From contig NC_080539.1 in assembly GCF_028640845.1 (NCBI RefSeq), positions 107,410,554 to 107,474,553 of the forward strand: a DNA stretch of 64,000 nt, written 5' to 3'. The translations under genes were made by a program, and so were the position numbers. The notes beneath the pieces are model-generated. The model searched no databases and had not been told where the DNA came from. It saw only the letters and a list, made by a program, of their open reading frames with translations. Of this stretch, positions 32,213 to 43,307 are shown piece after piece; position 1 is the stretch's first letter; each line of letters starts with the position of its first letter. This stretch comes from Ahaetulla prasina (lineage: Eukaryota; Chordata; Lepidosauria; Squamata; Colubridae).

Positions 32213-35200
32213 TCATTCAAAAGCAATCCGAAATTTCTTAATCTGATATCTATTTTGAATATAATCAATCCAGTTCTTCCATTCATTTAAATATTTTTCT
32301 TGAGTACTGTCTTTCAAGAAGGGTGAGATTTTAGCCATCTCAGCCAAACAGGAAACTTTTAATATCCATTCTTCTATTGTGGGTAATTCTTTTTTCTTCC
32401 AATATTGTCCAATCAACAGTCGTGCTGCTGTTATTAAGTTCAAAATCAACTTAGTCTCAATCACTGTACAGTCCGTTGTTATTCCCAAAAGGAAAAATTG
32501 CGGTAGGAACTTTATCTTCTTCTTCAAAACATTCTGCATAATCCACCAGATTCTTATCCAGAAAGACTTAATTTTCTTACAAGTCCACCATACATGAAAA
32601 TATGTAGCATCATCACAATTACATCTCCAACATTTCGCTTGCATATCTGGATACATACATGATAATTTCTTAGGATCTAAATGCCATCTATAAAACATCT
32701 TATAAAAATTTTCCTTAAATTCTGCGCTTGCGTAAATTTAACATTTCTAACCAAATTTTTCCCATGTTTCCAACATTATTGGTTCTTGAATATTCTGTGC
32801 CCATTTTATCATACAATCCTTTATTAAATCTCTTTCAGAATCTATTTCTATCAACACAGTATACAATCTCTTTATATGCCCCTGAGTTTGATTTCTAATT
32901 TGTTTAACCAAATTTTCTTCATTTTGAATGATACCAATTTTCTGATCTTCTTTCCATCTAGCCTTTAACTGTCCATATTGAAACCAAGTATAATTCCTCC
33001 CTTCTTCTTTTAATGTATCCAAAGATTTTAGTTGTAAATTTCCTCTCATTGTATAAAAGATCTTTATAAGTAATCATTTCTTGTTCCTGTTCTATATTTA
33101 TATTCTCTACTGCGTGCCTAGGACATGCCCATATAGGAATTTTGTAATTTAACTTATAATAATATTTTTTCCAGACACGCAGAAGAGAAATTCTCAACAC
33201 ATGATTCTTAAAAGCTTTATCTACTTTCTTATCATACAATAAATATGCATGCCAACCATATAATAAATCATAACCTTCTATATTCAAAATCCTTTCCTCC
33301 GTCAAATTAAACCAATCACTTAATACCGAAAGAACAACTGCTTCATAATACAATTTTAAATTAGGCATTTTTAATCCTCCTCTTTCCCGTGTATCTTGCA
33401 TTATTTTCATTTTGACTCTCGCTTTTTTCCCTTCCCATATAAATTTATTAATTCCAATCTGCCATTCATCCAAATTTTTATCTTTCTTAATTATTGGTAT
33501 CATCTGAAACAAGAACAAGAATTTAGGCAAAACATTCATTTTTATAGCTGCTATTCTCCCTAACAAAGATAATTGTAATTTTTTCCAAGTATTCATTTCC
33601 TTCTGAATTTTTTTCCATAACACATCATAATTATTCTTATACAATTTTCCATTTGATGATGTAAGAAAGACTCCTAAATATTTAACCTTTTTTACAATTT
33701 CAAATCCTGTTATTTCCTCTAGTTTTTCTTTCTGGTTCTTAATCATATTTTTGGTTAACACTTTTGTTTTATTTTGATTCACTTTAAACCCTGAGACCCT
33801 TCCATATTGATTAATTACTTCCAACAAATATACACTCGAATTTATAGGCTGAGTCAACATAACAACCAAATCATCTGCAAATGCTCTGACTTTATATTCA
33901 TATCTTCTAATTCTAATACCCTCTATCTCCTTAACTCTCTTATCTTATCCAATAAAGGTTCCAAAGATAAAATAAACAATAAAGGTGATAAAGGACACCC
34001 CTGCCTTGTTCCTTTCGCAATTTTAAAACTATCTGTCAAACTACCATTAATTATTATCTGAGCTGTTTGCTCTCCATAAATTGCCCTAAGTATTCGTATA
34101 AAACCATTTCCAAATTGCATTTTGTCTGTTAATTTAAATAAAAATTCCCAATGCAAACGATCAAAAGCTTTCTCTGCATCCAAAAATATAAACGCTGCCG
34201 GAATCTGATTTTTCTTTTCCAAGTATTCCAATATATTCACTATCTGCCTAACGTTATTCCTCATTTGTCTCCCTTTTATAAAACCAGACTGGTCAGTGTG
34301 GATCCTTTGTTGTACAATTTCCATTAACCTATTTGCCATTATTTTTGCAAAAATCTTATAATCATTATTCAAGAGAAATTGGTCTATAATTCCCAGGCTT
34401 AGTACAATCCTGATCCTCTTTTGGTATCAATGAAATAAAAGTAGTCCTCCATGATGGTGGTACTCCTCCTCCCCTCAATATCTGATTGAATAACTCCATA
34501 AGTGGACCAACTATCTCATCCTGTAACTTTTTATAATATATTGCTGTAAGTCCATCTGTGCCCGGGGATTTCCCTATTTTTAATTGCTTTATTACCCAAA
34601 TAATTTCCTCAGAAGTTATAGGCCGATTCAACTCTTCCCTTTGTTCATTAGTTAAACCTTTAACCTTATATTCTTTCAAATATTTATCAATATCCATATT
34701 CAATATTGTATCTCTGGCATATAAATTTGTATAATATTCCAAGAAAGCTTTTTTAATTTTATCCTGTTGAAATCGCACTTTACCCTTGTATTCAATTCCT
34801 TCAATAGTACGTGCTTTCTGTCTTTTCCTTAACATATAAGCCAACCACCTCCCTGATTTATTGGCATTACAAAAAGTATTATGTTTAGCATATTGTATAT
34901 TGGTTGCCACCTGATCTGCCATTAACATATTAAATTGACTCTGTAATATCTTTATCGCCTCAATAGTTTTTAAATCATGTGGATTATGTACCAATAATTG
35001 TTGTTTCCTCTGAATTTCCTCTTCTAAATCCCTACGCTGTTTTTGTAGTTTTCTCCTCTGTCTACTATTAATATATATCAAGTTTCCTCTCATCTAGCCC
35101 GTGGCGACGCACCTCACCATTTCTATCGAAGTTCCCTTTCCCAAATTATAATCAAAAAATTCTTTCATTTGTTTTTTACATTGATTTACATTATCCTCAT

Positions 35201-35977
35201 ATCTAAACAAATTTTCATTTATTCTCCATGATCTTCTTCCACCTTCATATTGCAACTCCATCCATACCGGACTATGATCAGTTAAACACCTTGGAAATAT
35301 CTTTGTTTTCCTAACCCTAGAAAGCAAGTCATTGGTAATTAATATAAAATCAATACGTGAAAAAGATTGATGCCTATCCGAAAAATAAGTATAATCTCTA
35401 TCATCAAAAATTCTGCCTTCTCCATATATCTTTCAACTCAAAATCTTCCATCAAATCAAAAAGATTTAGGCAATTTTGCATGCATAGGAATTTTCTTAGA
35501 AAGAGTTCTTTTATCTTTTCTAATGTCCATTACACCATTCCAATCCCTAATATAATAAATGTTTTATAGTCCCAAAAGTCAATTTTTCATGTAACAATTT
35601 ATAAAATTTTTCTTGTTGTTGATTAGGTGCATATATGCCAATCACAAGTGTCTTTTCCTTCTAAAATCAATTCAATAGCAATATATCTTCCTTGAATGTC
35701 CGTTTCAATTAATTTACTTGATATATTTTTCTTCAAATATATAACTATACCATTTTTCTTATTCGAGCAGAAGAAACAAAATGTTTACCTAATTTCAATT
35801 AATCAAATATTTCTGATCTGATAATTTTATATGTGTCTCTTGCAAACATATCACATCATTTTTAAATTGTTTCAAATAATGGAATATTTTTCTTCTTTTC
35901 TGTGCTGAATTTAAACCATTAACATTCCATGTCAAAAATTTATTTGCCATCTCTGGCCTCTTGAAGCTTCTGAGCAA
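32213..35977 (-). pseudogene. L1 ORF2 (endonuclease-RT), frame-broken
   Basis: The endonuclease start MANKFLTWNVNGLNSAQKRR and NDVICLQETHIK is at 35795-35950, followed by a stop. EN continues in other frames (IETDIQGRYIAIEL, GIYAPNQQ near 35610-35700). RT: IGKSPGTDGLTAIYYKKLQD and GNYRPISL before 34365, then FLDAEKAFDRLHWEFLF, GTRQGCPLSPLLFIL at 33923-34372, and the catalytic FADDLVVM at 33858-33881 after a frame change. The C-terminal CX2CX..HX4C-type knuckle (CWRCNCDD...HVWWTC) is in 32213-32698. At least five frame or stop breaks make it non-functional. Confidence 0.88.
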
Positions 35978-37012
35978 TTAGCTGAAGACCCTCACTCTTG
36001 ACTTGGCTCCTCCCACAGCTTCAGTAGTAGAATCCCATTCTTGTCTTTGAAGTCGTTCCTCCATCTCCTTACGCCTAATAGCTCCCCTTGTCACTCTTTG
36101 TTCCTGAGATTGTTCTTGAGGGACTGATATCACAGGTGCAGTTTCAGCTTCCCCACTCTGTTTCTCTTGAAGACTTTTATCCACTGTTTCTACATCCACT
36201 TTCAATACATTAAAAAGAAAATCTTTTGCTTTCAGTTCAGTATCAATTCGATATCTCCTGCCTTGAAAAAATACTGTTAAACCAATTGGAACCTCCCATC
36301 TATATTGAATCTGATGCTTCTTAAGCTCTTGTGTAAAAAACCTAAAATCCCTTCTATCCTTTAACATTTTAGCAGGGATCTCTTTCAAAACCAACACCTC
36401 CTGTTCTGCTATTTGCAATTTCTTTTGGTATGTAGCTTGCAAAATCTGATTTCTTATTGTAGAAGTTAAAAAATAAATTACAATATCTCTTGGGAGCTTT
36501 TTCTGCCTCGCTACCCAAGAATTAACCCTGTATGCCTTATCAATTTGAAAATCAACTTCTCGAGGGTCCATGCCTAACATTTCAGCTACGGCTTCTGATA
36601 TAACTTTTTTAAGGTCTTCTTCCTTTCGGTCTTGAAGACCCCTAATTCTCAAAGCCTTCTCCAATGCTCTATATTGCAATACCACCACATGATCCTCATT
36701 TTTATCCACTTTATTTTGAAGCTCTCCAACTTTATTATCCAAATACTGATTTGCTTGACTAATTACTTCCACTTTATCCTCCATTACTTCCAAATTTTTT
36801 GCCAAACCTTGAAAAACCATCAATAAATCTTCTCTAATTTTTTTATTAGTCTCTTTAATTTCTTCCCTAAGTTGATCCTTCACACCATGAATATTATTCA
36901 TAATTTCTTTAAATCGCTCTTCAGAAACTCTGTTCTGTTCCTTTAATATATCTTCTAAATTAGTTTCAGACCCCCTTCTCGTCATGGGAGCTTTTGGTGG
37001 CTTAGAAGCCAT
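35978..37012 (-). CDS. L1 ORF1 protein, 344 residues, open
   Basis: Retroelement RNA-binding chaperone (ORF1p). Short basic N-terminus MASKPPKAPMTRRGSE, then a long coiled coil (about residues 20-105, rich in E/K/Q with hydrophobic heptads, e.g. LREEIKETNKKIRED), then an RRM-like part with LRIRGLQDRKEEDLK, and a C-terminal domain containing DIVIYFLTSTIRNQILQA and RRDFRFFTQELKKH. Length is near that of other vertebrate L1 ORF1p. The frame has no stop, and ORF2 starts immediately after it. ORF1p binds L1 RNA as a trimer in the cytoplasm. Intactness suggests recent insertion. Confidence 0.9.
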   Translation of the reverse strand: MASKPPKAPMTRRGSETNLEDILKEQNRVSEERFKEIMNNIHGVKDQLREEIKETNKKIREDLLMVFQGLAKNLEVMEDKVEVISQANQYLDNKVGELQNKVDKNEDHVVVLQYRALEKALRIRGLQDRKEEDLKKVISEAVAEMLGMDPREVDFQIDKAYRVNSWVARQKKLPRDIVIYFLTSTIRNQILQATYQKKLQIAEQEVLVLKEIPAKMLKDRRDFRFFTQELKKHQIQYRWEVPIGLTVFFQGRRYRIDTELKAKDFLFNVLKVDVETVDKSLQEKQSGEAETAPVISVPQEQSQEQRVTRGAIRRKEMEERLQRQEWDSTTEAVGGAKSRVRVFS

Positions 37013-37641
37013 TTTAATTTAAGTAAAGTCTCTAATTAAAATTAGTAAATCTCAAAGTCTCAAAAAGTCTCCAATTAAAGTTGTAAAATAAAAACTTTCA
37101 CCTTGCCTCCTCTGGAAAGCTTCTATTCAGCTAAAATCCACAAAGACAAACTTCGCTTTCTCTCACAAGCAGCCTCCAATCCACTTCCTTTCAGACGCCA
37201 TTTCTTCCTTCACTAAGTTCAAGTGAGAAAAGTTTTCCTTTTAAAAGGAGTAGAAGTCAGCTCTCTTCTTGCTTCCCAGTAATCGATCGCTTGTATTTGT
37301 CCCGCCTGCTTGAAGTTATTCAAAACGGAATCAATTGAGCAGAGGTGGGCGTTTTCCTCTTGTCCTGCTTAATTAACAGGATCGAGCCGAGTCTGGAGGG
37401 GGCTGGGTTATGCAGGCAGCCGTCCGAGACTCTGCATAAGAAAGCAGAGCCCCTGGGGCAATCTTCTGCTATCCAGCCGCTCTGGCTAATTCTCTTTCAC
37501 CCAGAGAAAAGCTTTGAAGCTGGCTAACAGTCGTTCTCCCGCTGTTTCACCAGCTTTTACAGAATCTCAGTTCGGGACGCCATTCCAGGCGTCCTTCTCG
37601 GGGAAAACGAAACCACCGGAAGTCGGATGGGGGATTTTTTT

Positions 37642-38190
37642 GTGCACTGATTGGCTGGGGGTGTGTCCTGTTTGGGTGGGGGCTTGGTTGTGCTCAGATT
37701 AGTCTGAGCTTAACATGACCGCAGACATGCATACTTATCACATCTTGTACATAGTATTATATTTATTGATTTGATTGATACATACAGCAGACAGACACCC
37801 ACTATGAAGATGTAGCACAACCACAAACACGAAGCCAAACAACAGCAATGCAGCTCACCAGCTCAAATCCCCCTGCAGCTCAGACTAATCTGAGCACAAC
37901 CAAGCCCCCACCCAAACAGGACACACCCCCAGCCAATCAGTGCACAAAAAAAAACCCATCCAATCAGAGCACAGCCAAGCTCCCACCCAATCTGTTCAAA
38001 CCCCCACTAGCAGTTAAAAAGGAAGAAACAGCTGCAATCACACATTGCTCCCAGAAGCACGAAGCAGAAGCCTGAAGATGACGAATGAGATTTCGTCGAA
38101 ACGTCGCCAAGACACTTCCAATTTTACACGGGAGAAAACCCGAATAACCAAAGACCTACATACAAACACCCGCAAAAACCTCAGAAAACA
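37642..38190. mobile_element. Penelope-like element: inner left arm, spacer, right arm
   Basis: 37642-37711 finishes the left arm (tgtgcactgattggctgggg, gcttggttgtgctcagatta). The spacer 37712-37875 includes the block shared with 27026 and cactatgaagatgtagcaca-type 3' UTR sequence similar to 56100-56130. The right arm 37876-38165 is complementary to the left arm. The end bears the hammerhead-like motif (38072-38105) and the ccgaataaccaaagacctac terminus. Confidence 0.88.
38072..38105 (+). ncRNA. Hammerhead-ribozyme-like motif in Penelope terminus
   Basis: CTGAAGA (38072-38078), one extra T, stem II GACGAA/TTCGTC (38080-38085 with 38092-38097; loop TGAGAT), then GAAAC and GTC. Core boxes CUGANGA and GAAAC match hammerheads; stem III is minimal (self-complementary ACGT), and the inserted T after CUGANGA is non-canonical. 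Penelope-like elements are known to carry hammerheads. Cleavage activity is not shown by sequence alone. Confidence 0.5.
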
Positions 38191-38290
38191 TATATATATA
38201 CCTTTATATACTATATAACCTTTCTGTATGATAGTTACATATATTGTTGTGACAAAATAAATAAATAAAATAAAATAAATAAATAAATTT
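38191..38290 (+). mobile_element. CR1 3' end (right part of split copy)
   Basis: catatatatatacctttata...ttgttgtgacaaaataaataa is the 3' terminus missing from 31722. It matches the intact order at 14100-14190. Confidence 0.85.
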
Positions 38291-38399
38291 ATGGCTTAGA
38301 AGTATCAAGCACTCAAATAACTACAGATTGAATATTTATCATGATTTATTCATTTGAAATCAGCTGGTTAACTATTATATTTAGCCTGATGGTGCTTGG

Positions 38400-38568
38400 A
38401 GTGCAGATCATTGGCACAGGCTGATAATAAAAGTTTTATTAATTTCTCTGCCCCCCAAGATAGACATTGTTGCATTATTTTTTTCTTTTCAACATTGCAA
38501 GCCTCCCAGAGTCACCTTGTGGCTGAGAGGGGCAAATAAAGTTAATAAATAAATAAATAAATAATAAA
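38400..38568 (+). mobile_element. L2-like LINE 3' end
   Basis: gcaagcctcccagagtcacc then ggggcaaataaagttaataa with (AATA)n tail, the 3' signature of reptile L2-like elements. Confidence 0.55.
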
Positions 38569-38611
38569 GATGAAAATATCAATTGTGCATGTTTACATTG
38601 GTATTGACTAA

Positions 38612-38710
38612 TTAAAGCAGCTATGCCTTCTGTAAACTGCTCAGAGTGTGTGTAAAGTACTATGGAGCAGTATATAAGTGCAAGTCCTATCGCTATTGAT
38701 ATTGTATTCC
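38612..38710 (+). mobile_element. SINE 3' tail fragment (Sauria-type)
   Basis: tgtaaactgctcagagtgtg, aaagtactatggagcagtat, ataagtgcaagtcctatcgc then TATTG repeats: the BovB-like tail only. Confidence 0.7.
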
Positions 38711-39130
38711 TATTACCTTATTGCCTTTTCCCAAGACTCTCTACCCATCCAACCCGGATGAGTAGAATGGAAAACCTGAAGCCTTTCCACAAGGAGGAAG
38801 AGAGGACAGGTGGGGGGGGGGAAATAGATAGCTGGGGTTTTGTAGTCAAAACAAAAAGTCTTCCTGTGGGAACTAAGGACATTCCAACAGGTGGCTGAGA
38901 AGAGAAGGAGTGGAGTAACCAAGCAACCGGCCAGCACCTCTATTGGACAATGTGACTGATGACTTGGGGGAAAGGGGAAATTTTTATTTTTTAATAAGGT
39001 GAAAAGCGAGGGAACTTTCAGAGTCGGTTTTAACCAGTTGTGGTGAAAAAAATGTTCTTTGAGGAATCTACCTGCCTCTGAGTTCTGCTTTCTATGGGTT
39101 GATTACTTGGAACGTTGGCAATGTCAACAG
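38711..39130. other. Intron, nothing recognised
   Basis: Unassigned; a G-run at 38810-38821. Confidence 0.4.
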
Positions 39131-39482
39131 GCAGAGACCGGAATATGAACTTTTTCAGCAGTATCCCCTGTTCTGTGGAACATCCTCCCTTTGGAGATTA
39201 GAATGGCTCCAACCCTGTTAGCCTTTCATTAACATCCTAAAAACCTGGCTACACCTGTGCCAGGCGTGTTGAGCGTGGCAAGGGCCCCATTTCCTGGCTG
39301 TATTGCTAGCTGGCCAAGTCTCTCTGATGCTCTGTTTATTTATTTTGGATATTTCTATTGTTTTAAAATGTGTTTAGTATTTTGATTGTAATATATATAT
39401 TTGAATTGTAAGCCACCCAGAGTCACTAACTGAGATGGTCAGCCATATAAATTAATTGAATGATTGAATGACTGACTGACTA
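39131..39482 (+). mobile_element. L2-like LINE 3' portion
   Basis: Decayed coding end (ggaacatcctccctttggag; cctaaaaacctggctacacc) followed by ttgaattgtaagccacccag, agtcactaactgagatggtc and a TGAATGAT tail. Confidence 0.6.
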
Positions 39483-40994
39483 GATTGATAGAAAATAGCT
39501 GCGACTGAATGAAATACCATTGAAACAAATGAAGTATGATGAAAACAAAGCCAAACAAAAATCTTTAAAGTGGAGACAAGCTAACAGTTCATATTTTTCT
39601 CTCATCGGTGCACAAGCACAATTACATTTTAGAAGAAAACTCATCTTTACATAAAAGAATAAACTAAATAGCAATTTAAACAGAAATTATGGTCTAAATG
39701 ACAGGGTCAGTAATTGCGTATTCAATATCGTACTGGTGGAATATGATTCAATATATTTTGCAAATCATTTTAGGTGACAATGGTGTATCTAAAGATGTCA
39801 TTTTTTTCTAAAAACGATTATGTTAACATTGTCAAAATGTATGCTCCAATTTAGATTTGTGGGCATTGTCAATATGTATATCAGGAATATAGTTTAGCAA
39901 AGAAAATGTGGATTAGCTGCAGATCATTGAGGAAAAAATTGAGGCAAGAGCATCTTTTTTGTACAATTATTTTTTCCTTAGAAATAAAACAAATGGGCTA
40001 ATGGGTAAATCTGGGAATGGACCATTAGTCTTGCTAAAGGTGGCAAATATGAAAGAACCCAAACATAGGGAAGTTAATGAGCAATATCCAAATAAGAAAT
40101 GTATTATTGTATTTTAATTGGACTATAAAATGGTTTCTAGTGCAATGATAGGCACAACAGCTTTGTCAAATGGCATATTAGAAAGAATCTCATTTCTGCA
40201 ATATTTATTTCATAGAAAAGAAACCAATTGTTCTTTAAAAGTGACTCTGCATACCTCTTAATGAAGAAAAATAGTAATTTCTATAGCTTGAGCCAGAATG
40301 ACCAAATGAATTTTCACATCAGCTATTCTAGGTGTATTAATTGATTGCATTGTGTTAATCGATAGCCTTCTACTCTTACTTCTGCCTCCTTTCTGGTATT
40401 TCCATGGGAAATCTTATCCTCTTTTTTGTGATCTCTCTAGGGATAGTGTCAGCCCTGCCCCAGCTGGCTCTCTAGGAAAGAAAGACGCTTGACTCCATTA
40501 GAAGGTTACAAGGCTCTTTTACTAGAGACAATTGAGTGCACCAAAAACAAGGCCAGATCTGAAGAAAACCCATGCAAATTGCTATGTTGTTCCAAATCCT
40601 TAGCCACCCCCCCCCCCCTTTGACCAGTTCATCAATACTCAACAGGATGGTAGCTGGATGTTTTGGGAACAGGACCCTTTGAGGACCACTTTACGTTCTG
40701 TTCCCAGGTCCTGAGCACCCAAAAGTCCTTGAAGTAGACCAGGTGAAACTGGTTCACACCTCTGCTTCCTCTCCACACTGATTTCCTCCTGCCTTTCCCC
40801 CCTTACAACAGGCCCCTTCCCACGCACCCCCATCTCAAGATTATGGCAAGCTGCAGCAACAGCGATGGGGAGAGTAGCCTGACAGATATATATAGAGAGA
40901 CTATAAAACAGTTTATATACAACCATTATATACAACTTTCTTTGCCTATAAATATCTGCTCTAAAGATGGAAATACAGAGACATTTCCAGTGTA
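39483..40994. other. Intron, nothing recognised
   Basis: About 1.5 kb without a recognised gene; a C-run at 40607-40618. Confidence 0.45.
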
Positions 40995-41378
40995 CAGGGA
41001 GTCCTTCACTTACCACCACAATTGAGCCCAAAATTTATGTTGCTAAGTGAGACAGTTGTTAAGTGAGTTTCCCCCCATTTTATGACCTTTCTTGCCACAA
41101 TGATTCAGTGAATCACTGCAGTTGTTAAGTTAATAACACGGTTGTTAAGTGAATCTGGTTTCCCCATTGACTTTGTTTGAGGAGGTCACAAAAGGTGATC
41201 GCATGACCTTAGGACACTGCAAATATCATAAATACTGCCAAGCATCCGGATTTTGATCACGTGATAATGGGGATGCTGCAATGGTCGTAAGTTTGAAAAA
41301 TGGTCATAAGTCATTTTCTTCCGTGCCGTTGTAACTTTGAATGGTCACTAAATGAATGGTTGTAAATCAAAGATTACG
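40995..41378. mobile_element. DNA transposon MITE with TA TSD, 384 bp
   Basis: Second good copy of the 20071-20467 family: cagggagtccttcacttac start, caaagattacg end, flanked by TA at 40993-40994 and 41379-41380. Lies only 30 bases from the TIR of the large element. Confidence 0.85.
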
Positions 41379-41672
41379 TATATTCATAGTATGGTTTTTA
41401 ACCAATTACCGTATATACTCGAGTATAAGCCGAGTTTTTCAGCACGTTTTTTGTGCTGAAAAACGTCCCCTCGGCTTATACTCGAGTCTACGTCTTCGGG
41501 AACCCCGCACAGGAGGGGGTACCGAACGGACTCCCATGGGAGGGACGGGGAGCGGGCCCGCCGAGGTCTCGCGGGATTTGTCGCCCCAGGCCGCCCCATT
41601 CCCGTGTCTGGTGGGCGGGCGGCGCAAACTTGGCGGGCTGTGCATTGGCGCGGGAAGCCCTGGTGGTGCAGT

Positions 41673-42728
41673 GTTCCCGTTCGCCTGGCCTCCGTCCTCC
41701 GATCTCCTGCGCTGGGAGGCGGCGGCGAGCCAGCGCAACCGGGCACGCGGACTTTGGCAAGGAGGAAGGTGGGAGGCGGAGCTGCCGGCTGTGGGGGTTG
41801 AGGCGTGCAAGAGGAGTGGCGTGGAAAGGCCTTTTTGTGTGTGTGCGCGCCTGTGTGCCCTAGGGAGGAAGCGGAGCTGCCGGCTGTGGGGGTTGAGGCG
41901 TGCAAGAGGCGCGCCTCCTCCTCTTCCTCCACGCCGCTCCTCTTGCACGCCTCAACCCCACCATCCCCACCCTCTCCGTGAGGTCACCTCCTCCTCTTCC
42001 AGGCGGCGGCGGCGGCGGCTCGCTCGGCTCGGCGGGCGCCACAGCCGGGCTCGCCTCCCACTGGTCCCAGTCCAGCGAGCGGTGGCGACATGCCGAGCGC
42101 CGCCCGCCACCGCTCGCTGGATTGGGACCGGCTGGTCCGCGCGCGGGCGGGGAGCCGCCAGCCTTCTCGGCTGAGGGAGGAGGGTTTCCCAACGGTGAAA
42201 GCGTCGGCCGAGAAGGCTGGCGGCTCCCCGCCCGCGCGACCTTCCAGCCGAACGGTGAAAGCGGAGCGCGCCGCATGTCGCCACCGCTCGCTGGACTGGG
42301 ACCGTGGGAGGAAGCGGAGCTGCCGGCTGTGGCGCCCGCCGAGCCGGAGCGCCGCCCGCCGCCGCCTGGAAGAGGGAGGAGGTGACCTTCACGCTGCTGA
42401 GAGGGTGGGGATGGTGGGGTTGAGGCGTGCAAGAGGAGCGGCGTGGAGGAAGAGGAGGAGGCGCGCCTCTTGCACGCCTCAACCCCCACACAGCCGGCAG
42501 CTCCGCCTCCTCCTAGGGCACACAGGCGCGCACACACACGCACACACACACAAAAGGCCTTTCCACGCTCACTCCTCTTGCACGCCTCAACCCCCCCACA
42601 GCCGGCAGCTCCGCTTCCCTCCCACCTTCCTCCTTGCCAAAGTCCGCGGTGCCCGAAGCCGTTCGCTGGCTCGCTGGCTCGCTCCCAGCGCAGGAGATCG
42701 GAGGACGGAGGCCAGGGCGAACGGGAAC
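41673..42728. repeat. GC-rich imperfect palindrome, about 1.06 kb
   Basis: Left arm phrases reappear complemented in reverse order: gttcccgttcgcctgg (41673) versus 42728 backwards; ggactttggcaaggaggaag (41749) versus cttcctccttgccaaagtcc (42626); ggttgaggcgtgcaagagga (41797, 41892) versus tcctcttgcacgcctcaacc (41937, 42571). The centre is near 42190, with gggcggggagccgccagcct pairing with aggctggcggctccccgccc. CpG-rich in an AT-rich intron. Long ORFs here on both strands are GC artefacts. Confidence 0.88.
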
Positions 42729-42859
42729 AGGCCACGCTCCGCAGAGGAAAAGCGAGTGGGTGGGTGGCTGGGACGAGACCCCCACCACAAACACACACAC
42801 ACACGCCCCGTGAGACGTCTTGCTTGCATGTCACACACACGCACCGCTCGCTGGGGAAA

Positions 42860-42920
42860 AAAAAAGGATGGATGGATGGATGGAAGTAAGGAAGGAAGGA
42901 TGGATTGATGGATGGAGGCG
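42860..42920. repeat. (GGAT)n/(GGAA)n short microsatellite
   Basis: aaaaaggatggatggatgga then aaggaaggaaggatgg. Small tetramer tract on the flank of the GC palindrome. Confidence 0.9.
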
Positions 42921-43187
42921 ACCGCTTTGAAGCGCAACCCTTCTCCCGCAACTAAGGGGGGGGTCAATGTTTTCCCCAATCCTAGGGTGTGGGGAAACAG
43001 TCATTCTTTCTTCCCCCCTAGTCTCTCCCGAGATCGCACTGCAGCGCCCATCATCCCCAGCCGGCAATCTGAGCTCGTGCCATCGATGTGGTCCTTGAAC
43101 TTCCCCCTCCTAGGATGGCCGGCGTGGAGGGTGTGGTGGTGGTAAAACGGCCAGGAGAAAGCTTTCGCTCTTTTGAGAGGTCCTCTT

Positions 43188-43307
43188 GGAAGGCTGCCTT
43201 GGAAAGGGAAAGTGGGAGGGGCAGAGATTTCTCCCACAAAGGTCCCCTTGGAAGGCTGGGTTGGAAAGGGAAAGTGGGGAGGGGGCAGAGATTTCTTCCT
43301 CGGGTCC
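43188..43307. repeat. Two-copy ~60-bp tandem repeat
   Basis: 43188-43247 and 43248-43307 both read cttggaaggctg..ttggaaagggaaagtggg and ggcagagatttct. Confidence 0.85.

Larger units (their letters stand above)
32017..37624 (-). mobile_element. Near full-length L1 LINE, about 5.6 kb
   Basis: Minus-strand L1: 5' UTR 37013-37624, ORF1 35978-37012, ORF2 remnants 35977-32213, 3' UTR 32017-32212 ending in an A-tail (T-run on plus). Target duplications: ggatggggattttttttt at 32000-32017 and ggatgggggattttttt at 37625-37641. It interrupts the left arm of a Penelope-like element, so it is the youngest member of this nest. Confidence 0.92.

Noticed and set aside
41384..42951. Long overlapping ORFs of 130-363 codons on both strands
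   Set aside because: They lie in the GC-rich palindrome, where stop codons are rare in all frames. Products are low-complexity Arg/Pro/Ala/Ser and nothing resembles a protein family; mirror-image ORFs follow from the inverted repeat.
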